This document shows, piece after piece, positions 1 through 6,401 of a DNA stretch of 12,647 nucleotides. The position numbers were made by a program, and so were the translations under genes. Numbering within the stretch: position 1 is the stretch's first letter; the number at the start of each line of letters is the position of its first letter. The notes beneath the pieces were generated by a model. It saw nothing but the letters and a program-made list of their open reading frames with translations. It did not search any database and was not told where the DNA came from. The stretch is from JBDNFP01 sp041689775 (GTDB taxonomy: Bacteria > Bacteroidota > Bacteroidia > Cytophagales > Spirosomataceae): the NCBI GenBank assembly GCA_041689775.1, contig JBDNFP010000482.1, positions 1 through 12,647 of the forward strand, in the 5' to 3' direction.

Positions 1-199
1 GAATATTGCTGAATCCAGATGCCAAACGGTTTCAAACCAAGTACAAAAAGGTATCCCCGGCTATGAACCAGGGGCTCGTGAACCAAATCTACCCCTTGGA
101 GGACCTCCTGTTAATGAAGCCCTTAATGTTTACCATAGATTAAATGCCCAGTACCAAACACCTAGTATCACTTATTTAACACCACCAGCGAGTTTTTAA
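1..199 (+). CDS. Unassigned 3' end of a gene (partial, reading frame uncertain)
   Basis: Two plus-strand frames are open from the window edge. The frame starting at base 2 runs to TAA at 197-199 and ends in TYLTPPASF. The frame starting at base 3 runs to TAA at 141-143, contains NQIYPLEDLLLMKPLMFTID, and has a more GC-rich third position. I recognise neither as a family, and cannot decide which, if either, is translated. No start codon can be assigned because the 5' end lies outside the window. The recognisable GMC oxidoreductase homology starts at about 190, immediately next to or overlapping this fragment. The segment may therefore be the 3' end of an unrelated gene brought next to a truncated GMC gene. 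Confidence 0.2.
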   Translation, partial: NIAESRCQTVSNQVQKGIPGYEPGAREPNLPLGGPPVNEALNVYHRLNAQYQTPSITYLTPPASF

Positions 200-1331
200 G
201 ACCCCACGAGCAATCCTGCGTTGAAAAGTACTATAATGGTGTCCGCCCGGTCATTATTGTCCGTTGCGCCCACCTTACTGACCCTCAGCCGATTCACTTT
301 AAACAGGGTAGGGGGCATGCCAAAACCGTAGTCTTTGTGAGCGGGGTTGTCCGTACGGTGGGTATTTCAGCAGTAATAGCTCGACGCTTCCTTGGGCAGC
401 TAATACCGGAAATATGACATTGAGACCAGATTCCGTGGTGCATTCCATTATTTACGACGAAAAGAAAGGAAAAGCATCCGGAGTGCGGGTGATTGATGCC
501 CACACCAAGGAGATGACGGAGTACTACGCGAAAGTGATTTTCGTGAATGCCTCGACCGTCAATTCCAATATGATCTTGCTTAACTCCACGTCCAGCCGCT
601 TTCAGCAGGGACTGGGTAATGATAATGGTCTGATGGGTAAGTACCTTGGGTTTCATAATTTCAGAACCACCATCTCGGGTGAATACGAAGGCTTTCTGGA
701 TAGTACTACCGCTGGTATTCGTCCAAACGGTAGCTACATTCCACGATTTAGAAACGTATTTAAGCAGGAAACTGATTTTCTACAGGGTTACGCTTCTGGT
801 TTTAGCGCCAGTCGTATAACTTACAACGACCGCTCGGGATTTGGGGAAGAACTCAAAGAAAACCTGATGCAAAAGAAGTATGGTAATTGGCGGGTTGGCT
901 CCCACATGATGAGAGAAACAATACCCAAGAAGACTAATTTTGTGACATTGGATAAAGACCTGAAAGATCCCTACGGCATTCCACAAGCTCGTATCTCGGT
1001 AGCCTACGATGAGAAGATGATCAAAGACTTCCATGAGCAGTTGACGGAGATGTATACCTTGGCTGGATTTACCAACATCCGAACTAATGATAAGCCAGAC
1101 AAGGCACCTTGGCTGGATATTTACGAAATGGGCGGAGTACGGATGGGGAAAGACCCCAAGACATCTTTACTGAATAAATAGAATCAGCTGCACAGTTGTC
1201 AAAACGTTTTTGTGACGGATGGTGCCTGTATGACTTCCAATTCAACCCAGAATCCTTCCCATACTTTCATGGCAATTACGGCTCGCGCCGCTAACTATGC
1301 CGTAGAGCGAATTCGGAAAGGAAATTTGTAA
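190..1331 (+). pseudogene. GMC-family FAD oxidoreductase, 5'-truncated with a frameshift and a premature stop
   Basis: This is the middle and C-terminal part of a glucose-methanol-choline flavoprotein of the gluconate/sugar dehydrogenase-like type common in Bacteroidota. Frame 1 (190-310) reads EFLRPHEQSCVEKYYNG and RCAHLTDPQP. Homology then continues in frame 0 with the cysteine-rich RSLCERGCPYGGYFSSNSST. The shift lies in the five-G run at 311-315; six Gs would restore one frame and give GRGAC. Frame 0 proceeds through TGNMTLRPDSVVHS, the substrate-domain region, and YEMGGVRMGKDPKTSLLNK to a TAG at 1179-1181. In the same frame the family C-terminus follows (NQLHSCQNVFVTDGACMTSN, then ARAANYAVE) and ends at TAA 1329-1331. 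The N-terminal FAD-binding GxGxxG part, roughly 200 residues, is missing. From the ATG at 414 a 255-residue fragment could be made, but it would lack the flavin fold. I judge this a decayed gene; the family assignment is firm. Confidence 0.85.
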
Positions 1332-1345
1332 GTAATCACTATGAA

Positions 1346-1390
1346 AAGAGCCCTGCTTTTTGATGAGCTTCATCAAAAAGCAGGGCTCTT
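1346..1390. terminator. Perfect 21-bp hairpin between convergent genes, probable bidirectional terminator
   Basis: Bases 1346-1366 and 1370-1390 are exact reverse complements with a 3-nt loop. The arms contain AGAGCCCTGC followed by five Ts on each strand. The hairpin sits 14 bp after the GMC stop codon (plus strand) and 18 bp after the HPF stop (minus strand), where a terminator shared by convergent genes is expected. There is no long T tract outside the stem, so the exact release mechanism is inferred. Confidence 0.7.
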
Positions 1391-1408
1391 ACTTGTTCTA
1401 ACTTAGGA

Positions 1409-1723
1409 TCAGTGATTCCTTGCTTTTTCAACGACCGTGGTAAGTGCAGCCTTCATTTTTTCAATTGCTCCGCTGGCCGACTGACCCAAGGTATCGTTTA
1501 TGTCAGTCACAACAATGGGCTGTCTTCCCTCCATTCTGGCTTCCAATTTACACTTCTTATCATTTCCACCGCCTTTCTGGCCATTTTCGTCCGAAAAGTG
1601 GACTTCGATGCGAGTAATATGGTCGACGAATCTACTGAGTTTTGTTGTCAATAGTTCATCTAGTTCCGCTTCAAATTTAGGATGGACTGTTATGTTATTA
1701 TCTGAATTGATTTGAATGATCAT
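1409..1723 (-). CDS. Short HPF/RaiA-family ribosome-associated (hibernation) protein
   Basis: A 104-residue protein of the S30AE (sigma-54 modulation, HPF/RaiA) type, which binds the 30S subunit near the decoding site and promotes ribosome inactivation in stress or stationary phase. It starts MIIQINSDNNITVHP. The central RFVDHITRIEVHFSDENG matches the family's strand with conserved acidic residues, followed by KCKLEARMEGRQPIVVTD and a C-terminal helix around residues 83-103. Its length matches the short form, which lacks the extra dimerisation domain of long HPF. No Shine-Dalgarno precedes the start; the leader is A/T-rich. The gene stands alone, converging on the GMC pseudogene and separated from the upstream peptidase gene by about 320 bp. 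The family is assigned by pattern; the exact subtype is not resolved. Confidence 0.75.
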   Translation of the reverse strand: MIIQINSDNNITVHPKFEAELDELLTTKLSRFVDHITRIEVHFSDENGQKGGGNDKKCKLEARMEGRQPIVVTDINDTLGQSASGAIEKMKAALTTVVEKARNH

Positions 1724-1860
1724 AAATAGAATATATTTAGTGAATATTTGCTGTTGTTCTCTATGTAGAAGGTATATGTTGAATTACACTACCTTAATTG
1801 ATTGAAGGTACTACTATTCCAACCAGATTGGTACTTTTTTTGTATAAACGGTCGGGTCTA

Positions 1861-1906
1861 TTAAAGATAGAAAAAAGAAAGCCTTCCGTCTTTTATAACG
1901 GAGGGC
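1861..1906 (-). terminator. Intrinsic terminator downstream of the M28 peptidase gene
   Basis: On the minus strand GCCCTCCGT (1906-1898) pairs with ACGGAAGGC (1889-1881), nine pairs including one G-T wobble, across an 8-nt loop. It is followed by a T-rich run (complement of the A-rich 1861-1880). It lies about 140 nt past the peptidase stop, so the peptidase mRNA would carry a long 3' UTR. Confidence 0.6.
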
Positions 1907-1953
1907 AAAGCTAAATGGGCATGAGAATTCTTTACTTATTTAAAGACCGTAAC

Positions 1954-1975
1954 CTACGAAATATGCTTTTCGTAG
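1954..1975. repeat. Short inverted repeat (8-bp hairpin) in the peptidase 3' region
   Basis: CTACGAAA at 1954-1961 is the exact reverse complement of TTTCGTAG at 1968-1975, with a 6-nt loop. It lies between the peptidase stop and the terminator at 1881-1906. It may act as a 3'-end mRNA structure; no T tract follows on either strand, so I do not call it a terminator. Confidence 0.4.
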
Positions 1976-2044
1976 AAGGGAATGTAATTACATGCCGTTC
2001 AGGACTCAGCCTACTGAATCAGGACTTCTTCTAATCTATTTTTA

Positions 2045-3586
2045 TTAGTCTGATCCACCTTTGCGCGTAGGTGGTCTTTGGGAAGGCCAGCTAGTTGGCT
2101 CGCCGTTCCGTCCAATGGGTATGCGTACCTCCTTTGAGGTTTGCTTATCGTCTTCACTAGCCATATAGGCTAATATTGCAGCCAACACTACATTACCCCG
2201 TACATCATCAAACACAATCTTGTCGTAGGTGTCGAGGTTGGTGTGCCATGTGTAGTTATAGTACGACCAGCTCAAAGAACTTAATGAAAAAGCTGGTACA
2301 CCGGCAGCCAGGAATGAAGCGTAGTCTGATCCACCGCCACCTGGGTTACCGGGGAAAGTATACTCAATATCTTTGGTAATGTTGTTAGGGACTTTATTGA
2401 TCCAGCGTCCCAAATAATCGTAAGAATTTACGAAGCCTTGTCCGGAAATATTAGCTACCCGGCCGGTACCGTTATCTTGGTTAAATAGCGCCTGAATCTT
2501 GGGCATCATATCAGCATGATCCTGCACAAAGGCGCGTGATCCGTTTAATCCTTGCTCTTCACTGCCCCAGTGACCTACCAGAATAGTTCTCTTGGGGTTG
2601 GGGTAAACGGCTTTCAATACCCGCATCACTTCCATCATCATGATTGTGCCGGTGCCATTATCGGTAGCTCCGGTACCACCATCCCACGAGTCAAAGTGTG
2701 CCGAAAGCATGACGTATTCATCGGGTTTTTCAGATCCCTTGATCTCAGCAATGGTATTGAAGGTAGGGGAAACTCCGGTTTCCTTCGATTCGGCGACCAA
2801 GTTAATGGTAGGTTTCTTGCCGCTTTCTGCCAACCTATATACCAAACCATAATCTTCAAGGCTTAGGTCGATGGTAGGTACTCTCTTGGTGTATGCACTG
2901 AAAACTTTATTGGCACCAAAGCCCTGTGACCAGTAAGAAGTAATAATACCCACAGCACCGGCATTTTCTAAGGCGACTGGAAGCTCCTTGCGTCCTTTGC
3001 CAGTCTTTTGAGTCCGCTCTGACCATGCTTTGGTCATTTCTCCTCGTGCATCCTTCATTTTAGTAAATGATTCCTCGGTAGCAAATTCCTTCCAATTATA
3101 GTCAGGGCGACCGGTTGGCTGAGGCATCGAGATCATCACCAACTTTCCTTTGGCATTGGGTAGCCACGCTTGGAACGCCAGCGAGTCAGCGAATTCGGGT
3201 AGGATAATGACTTCACCCTTAACACCACCTTTCGGGGTAGTCGGGCTCCAAGCTAATTGCATACCCGCAAGTGATTTTACCCAAGGGCTAAGCATATCAA
3301 TGTGGGTAATACCACGATCCCAACCGCGCCATTCGCCCCATTTTTCGTTGCGGGCTGGTATACCCCAGGAATCATATTTTTGAACGGCCCAGTTGTGAGT
3401 TTGCTGCATCTTGGGGCTACCCACCAAACGGGGGCCAATGCCATCCATCAATTCGTGTCCGAGTTTTTCTAGTTGCGAATTGGTGGTAGCTTCTTTTATG
3501 ATTTTGTCAATAACTTCATTCTGGGCTTGGGCGTAAGAAAACAAGCCAGTGAAGAGTACCAAGAATAGTAAATTGTGTTTTTTCAT
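2045..3586 (-). CDS. Secreted M28-family zinc metallopeptidase (aminopeptidase-like, with PA-type insert)
   Basis: A 513-residue exported hydrolase. Residues 1-22 (MKKHNLLFLVLFTGLFSYAQAQ) form a signal peptide with a probable AQA cleavage site. Residues of about 120-270 look like a protease-associated (PA) insert. The catalytic M28 domain spans about 275-475. Its two-zinc ligand set is complete by motif: His297 in SAHFDSWDGG, Asp309 in ATDNGTG, the Glu pair 343-344 in GSEEQGLNGS, Asp371 in NQDNGTG, and His448 in WHTNLDTYD. The C-terminal tail is polar and proline-rich. M28 enzymes remove N-terminal residues from peptides or C-terminal dipeptides from some substrates; the substrate here is unknown. 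The gene is monocistronic by layout, with a candidate promoter just upstream and a terminator downstream. Family assignment is very secure; a periplasmic or secreted location is inferred from the signal peptide. Confidence 0.93.
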   Translation of the reverse strand: MKKHNLLFLVLFTGLFSYAQAQNEVIDKIIKEATTNSQLEKLGHELMDGIGPRLVGSPKMQQTHNWAVQKYDSWGIPARNEKWGEWRGWDRGITHIDMLSPWVKSLAGMQLAWSPTTPKGGVKGEVIILPEFADSLAFQAWLPNAKGKLVMISMPQPTGRPDYNWKEFATEESFTKMKDARGEMTKAWSERTQKTGKGRKELPVALENAGAVGIITSYWSQGFGANKVFSAYTKRVPTIDLSLEDYGLVYRLAESGKKPTINLVAESKETGVSPTFNTIAEIKGSEKPDEYVMLSAHFDSWDGGTGATDNGTGTIMMMEVMRVLKAVYPNPKRTILVGHWGSEEQGLNGSRAFVQDHADMMPKIQALFNQDNGTGRVANISGQGFVNSYDYLGRWINKVPNNITKDIEYTFPGNPGGGGSDYASFLAAGVPAFSLSSLSWSYYNYTWHTNLDTYDKIVFDDVRGNVVLAAILAYMASEDDKQTSKEVRIPIGRNGEPTSWPSQRPPTRKGGSD

Positions 3587-3608
3587 GAGTTACGGTTATT
3601 TGTCAGGC

Positions 3609-3638
3609 TAAATATATCGGCTGGATACGAGAAAACAA
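3609..3638 (-). promoter_or_regulatory. Candidate Bacteroidota-type promoter of the M28 peptidase gene
   Basis: On the minus strand TTG (3638-3636) is followed after exactly 19 nt by TATATTTA (3616-3609). This resembles the Bacteroidota -33 TTG / -7 TAnnTTTG pattern, with one mismatch at the last base. Transcription would start near 3602, leaving a leader of roughly 15 nt before the ATG at 3586. The pattern is short and could occur by chance. Confidence 0.3.
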
Positions 3639-3786
3639 CAGAAATGGTATAAGTTGAAGTTCAGACGGGAGTGAATACTGCAAAATAGGGTATTCGCAGC
3701 TCCTTCCCAAAACAAATATGGTTAGTGTTATTCCTATGGTATTTAACATTTGGTGTCTTCAATTTAATAATAACCAATCAGTTGAA

Positions 3787-3839
3787 TGCCACTAATCAGT
3801 ATGGCCGAACTTCTGGGTTGGCCATACTGATTGGTGGCA
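3787..3839. terminator. Long hairpin downstream of the class V aminotransferase gene
   Basis: Bases 3787-3806 and 3820-3839 form a 20-bp stem with one wobble or mismatch (TGCCACTAATCAGTATGGCC against GGCCATACTGATTGGTGGCA) and a 13-nt loop. It lies 13 bp after the aminotransferase stop, as expected for a terminator of that minus-strand gene. There is no strong T tract on the minus-strand side; the T-rich flank is on the plus side, so the hairpin may also stabilise the 3' end or block read-through. Confidence 0.6.
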
Positions 3840-3852
3840 GTTCTTTTCCAGT

Positions 3853-5094
3853 CTATTTTTTCAAAAGCTTTTTTAACCCCACTACGCAGCGCTCCATTTC
3901 CTCCATGGTGTTATAATGCGAAAGACTTATCCGTACCACGCCGTCGTTCATATCTTTTACCCCCATTGCTTGTAGTAGACGGTAGGCGTAGAAATGGCCA
4001 TTTTTAGCGGCTATGTTGTATTCGGCGAGCCCATCCGCTATTTCTTTTGAACTTTTATCGGATGAGGAGAATACTACATTTGCTTCCCGTCGGTTCATGG
4101 TGGAGCGTCCATGGATTCTAACGGGAAGTTCTTTTAGATTGGCGAGCAAGTAGTCACAAAGTGTACTTTCGTGTTGGTTCATGAGTGCCGAAACAGCTCT
4201 TGCCTTTTCGTAAATCGGAGTGTCGTCTTTACCAAAATGATGAAGGTAAAGCGCATTAAAATAGTCACCGATACCGGCTAAAGCTCCAATTGAGGCGTGG
4301 TCCGGGCCGGCGGAGTCAAGGCGTTTGTTTAGGTAGGGTATATTAAAAAAGTGGCACTGCGGGGTAAGTTGGGACAGAAAATCTTCCTTAACTACCATTA
4401 CCCCTTGATGCGTGCCGTAGGTTTTGTAGGTACTAAAAACGTAGGCATCAGCACCTAACTCGTCGAGATTGGGCCAGCTGTGGGGGGCGTACGAAACACC
4501 ATCGACCACCAGTCTTGCTTCGTGAGCGTGTACAAGGTCAGCAATTTCCTTGATCGGATTGATGGTGCCGATAATGTTGGAACTGTGGGTTACTGCTACG
4601 ATAGCGGTTCGGGAACTCAGCAGGGCTTTAAGATCATCTAGATTGAGTTCCCCGCTAACAGGATCGACCTTCCAGAATACCAGGGTAGCGTTTTGTTGCA
4701 GACAAAGTCTTTTCCAGCCACCAATGTTAGATTCGTGGTCCTGCTCGGTAATGATTACCTCATTTCCTTGCTGTACTAGGGGAGCACAGGCTATCGATAG
4801 GGTATTAAGACATTGGGTAGATGAAGCCCCTAATGTTACAAGTTCAACGGGAGAATTCAACAAAGCGGCCATTGTTTGGCGGCCTTCGTCCATGGCTACC
4901 CCTGCTCTATTTGAAATCGGGTTTGCACCATAAGGCTGCACTTTATAATTGGTGTAGAAGTCAGTAAGGCGGTCAATAACGGCACTGGCTACGTAACTGC
5001 CACCGGCATTGTCCATAAAACCTACCTGACGCCCTAAGTCTGTTTTGAATACAGGGAATTGGCTTCGTACAAAATCAATATCTAACTGCTTCAT
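3853..5094 (-). CDS. Class V PLP-dependent enzyme, cysteine desulfurase-like (SufS/CsdA-related, no canonical catalytic Cys)
   Basis: A 413-residue PLP enzyme of aminotransferase class V when started at the ATG of MKQLDIDFVRSQFPVF. That start matches the family N-terminus better than an in-frame ATG 22 codons upstream (5160). Motifs, numbered from this start: FMDNAGGSYV near 26-35, EQDHESN with His120, VVDGVSYAPH with the likely PLP-pyridine Asp198, and STYKTYGTHQG with the predicted Schiff-base Lys224. In group II cysteine desulfurases a catalytic Cys follows the GHH motif; here the matching stretch is GHFYAYRLL, with Tyr369 where Cys is expected. That agrees with the desulfurase-like subfamily whose members may not act on cysteine. 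The substrate is unknown. It lies 69 bp downstream of the tlpA pseudogene on the same strand and probably shared its transcript. Confidence 0.85.
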   Translation of the reverse strand: MKQLDIDFVRSQFPVFKTDLGRQVGFMDNAGGSYVASAVIDRLTDFYTNYKVQPYGANPISNRAGVAMDEGRQTMAALLNSPVELVTLGASSTQCLNTLSIACAPLVQQGNEVIITEQDHESNIGGWKRLCLQQNATLVFWKVDPVSGELNLDDLKALLSSRTAIVAVTHSSNIIGTINPIKEIADLVHAHEARLVVDGVSYAPHSWPNLDELGADAYVFSTYKTYGTHQGVMVVKEDFLSQLTPQCHFFNIPYLNKRLDSAGPDHASIGALAGIGDYFNALYLHHFGKDDTPIYEKARAVSALMNQHESTLCDYLLANLKELPVRIHGRSTMNRREANVVFSSSDKSSKEIADGLAEYNIAAKNGHFYAYRLLQAMGVKDMNDGVVRISLSHYNTMEEMERCVVGLKKLLKK

Positions 5095-5163
5095 GAAGAT
5101 GAGTACTCTGGTTTGAAGTGATTGAGCAGCCAAAATAGGTAATTGTGGCCTCAGGTGCACTAT

Positions 5164-5798
5164 TTATTTCTTAACTAAACTTTGAAGATACTTCTGCACC
5201 TCCGGGGTATTGTAATTAGCCATGCCTTCGTGCCGATCCATGATCTCGCCCTCGGGCGACAATATGAACGTAGTTGGGATAGCGCTGGACTGAAACTGGT
5301 CGGGGATTTGGCTTGCGGGCCGGTATACCGGAAAGGTGTAGCCTTTCTTGTCAATGAATTTCTGGACCTTATCGTCAGCGCCTTCATCTATCGATAACAG
5401 TACGAAAGCGATCTTCTCGGAGCCTACTTTTTCGTAGAGACTCTGAATGTTGGGCATTTCGGCAATACAGGGCGGGCACCAGGTGGCCCAAACATTCACA
5501 AACACCACCTTGCCCCGAAGGTTTTCAAAAGGGAAGGGCTTTCCGTCCAGACCCGCCAGCATGAAACCCTTCCCGACGCTTGTTCCCCCTGATGAAGGAA
5601 AGGACTCAGTGGCTAGGGGGGGGTGTCGATAGTGCGTGGTTTGGGTACATTGGCATTTTTAATGCCGGTAGCAAGCAGCAACCGCTGCATCTGCCCTACC
5701 ACTTCGGTATGCAGATCCGTGGCGTAAAGAATGCCAAAAAATCCCAGCATATACACTCAGCTAGGAATGCTGCGAAACGAAAATAATTTTTTGTTCAT
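5164..5798 (-). pseudogene. tlpA: TlpA-type membrane-anchored thioredoxin, with nonsense and frameshift lesions
   Basis: The intact part (5562-5164) is a thioredoxin-fold domain: LRGKVVFVNVWATWCPPCIAEMPNI with the redox motif WCPPC, then the cis-proline strand AIPTTFILSPEGEI. It would act as a periplasmic disulfide reductase. Upstream on the same strand the N-terminus is recognisable from ATG 5798: MNKKLFSFRSIPS, then TGA (5759-5757), then the membrane anchor VYMLGFFGILYATDLHTEV. The reading continues to a run of eight Gs on the plus strand (5616-5623). Nine would join the anchor frame to LATESFPSSGG and the thioredoxin domain, giving a protein of about 211 residues. The TGA probably replaces a Trp codon. 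ATG 5750, just past it, could restart and keep the anchor, but the frameshift would still block translation. As it stands only an unanchored 132-residue domain could be made. Family certain; loss of function likely unless the run is misread. Confidence 0.8.
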
Positions 5799-5822
5799 GC
5801 TATTGAATTTGATTTGGACTCG

Positions 5823-5999
5823 TCAGGACTCAAACTTATGAATGGCTTCGCCAAGGTACAGCACGACGGTTTCGGTGGAGTCGTACTTGTAATAGGGTTC
5901 AGGATTGCGTGCGGGGTCAATCAGGACGATTTCTGGCGGGCATTCGCTGAGTATGTCGTCTGAGTAGTGCCCCAGGTCTTTGTCTTCAAACTGGTGGTT
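5823..5999 (-). pseudogene. Orphan C-terminal coding fragment of unknown protein
   Basis: A minus-strand frame of 58 codons reads like genuine protein (NHQFEDKDLGHYSDD, PPEIVLIDPARNPEPYYKYD, TETVVLYLGEAIHKFES) and ends with TGA at 5825-5823, 24 bp before the tlpA ATG. It contains no start codon and is closed upstream by TAG at 6002-6000. Just beyond, the sequence turns abruptly A/T-rich (6001-6030). It looks like the 3' end of a gene that once preceded tlpA in the same operon and lost its 5' part. I do not recognise the family. Amino acid composition and codon use are the only evidence for coding. Confidence 0.45.
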
Positions 6000-6374
6000 C
6001 TATATATTATTTTAATAATTATCACATTTGTTCATAGTCTAGTGGGAGTAGGGTATTTCTCCGTGTAGTACATCCATAAAAGTAAAGCCTATTTGATCAG
6101 GTGTCCGTAATGTATGTCACAAAGGCGTACTTGTTGCGGCCCAAAAAGTGTGCCTGCTACCCAAATGCAGAAAGACCGTTAGTGGAAGGGAAAAAACAGT
6201 GGAAGTGAGCATCAGGCTCAATTCATCACAATTTGGCTGTTGGTGATAGCGCTAGCACGAACCCTACTCCTAGCAACGCCCGTACTAGCGGCCCATAGCT
6301 ACGCACCCCAAATCCCAATGGGCGGGTGGAGGTGGAGAGGTAATAAAAATCTTTTTGCTAGTAGTGAGGTAATC
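6000..6374. other. Intergenic region of decayed sequence, no intact gene
   Basis: An A/T-rich stretch (6001-6030) is followed by sequence with coding-like scraps on the minus strand. One scrap upstream of TGA 6099-6097 reads AHFLGRNKYAFVTYITDT, with an in-frame TAG at 6159-6157 and further open sequence beyond. Another, ending at TGA 6228-6226, reads RSYGPLVRALLGVGFVLALS. Neither has a start codon or a family I recognise. A 33-codon plus-strand frame at 6110-6208 has no support. The stretch lies between two minus-strand operons and should include any promoter for the tlpA-aminotransferase unit, but I cannot point to one. Confidence 0.35.
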
Positions 6375-6401
6375 AAAAAAAAATGAGCACGTCTAGTGCC
6401 C
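6375..6401 (-). terminator. Intrinsic terminator of the cox operon, overlapping the xdhC stop codon
   Basis: On the minus strand GGGCAC (6401-6396) pairs with GTGCTC (6390-6385), six pairs including one G-T wobble, with a 5-nt loop that contains the TAG stop of the XdhC-like gene. It is followed, after one A, by nine Ts (complement of the A run 6375-6383). This is a classical hairpin plus U-tract and marks the 3' end of the CO dehydrogenase transcript. Confidence 0.7.

Larger units (their letters stand above)
1724..2044. other. Intergenic region with terminator hairpins and HPF leader
   Basis: These 321 bp lie between the peptidase stop and the HPF start, both on the minus strand. They hold a probable terminator at 1881-1906, an 8-bp hairpin at 1954-1975, and a short inverted repeat TACCTT/AAGGTA at 1790-1795/1805-1810. 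The section next to HPF (1724-1800) is A/T-rich and must contain its promoter, but I find no convincing match to the Bacteroidota consensus. I see no protein-coding signal. Confidence 0.6.

Noticed and set aside
3587..3852. Small plus-strand frame around 3725-3916 as a gene
   Set aside because: It runs through the terminator hairpin and into the end of the aminotransferase gene on the other strand, and has no family features.
5095..5160. Upstream in-frame ATG at 5160 for the class V enzyme
   Set aside because: The extra 22 residues do not fit the family N-terminus, whereas MKQLDIDFVRSQFPVF from ATG 5094 does.
5616..5623. G8 run in tlpA as a phase-variation switch
   Set aside because: One added base would restore the frame, but the separate TGA at codon 14 and a second homopolymer deficit in the GMC gene make decay or sequencing error simpler explanations. 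TlpA is not a typical phase-variable product.
5757..5759. TGA read as tryptophan or selenocysteine (recoding)
   Set aside because: Other genes here use TGA as a normal stop (coxE at 7381-7383), the GMC gene has a TAG lesion instead, and no recoding structure is apparent.
1999..5830. TCAGGACT octamer repeated at about 1999, 2020 and 5823
   Set aside because: Three copies of an 8-mer with different flanks; no inverted arrangement or spacing suggests a functional element, and they do not match the IS end at 12551.
6110..6208. 33-codon plus-strand frame in the 6.0-6.4 kb gap
   Set aside because: No ribosome site, no recognisable motif, and short enough to occur by chance.
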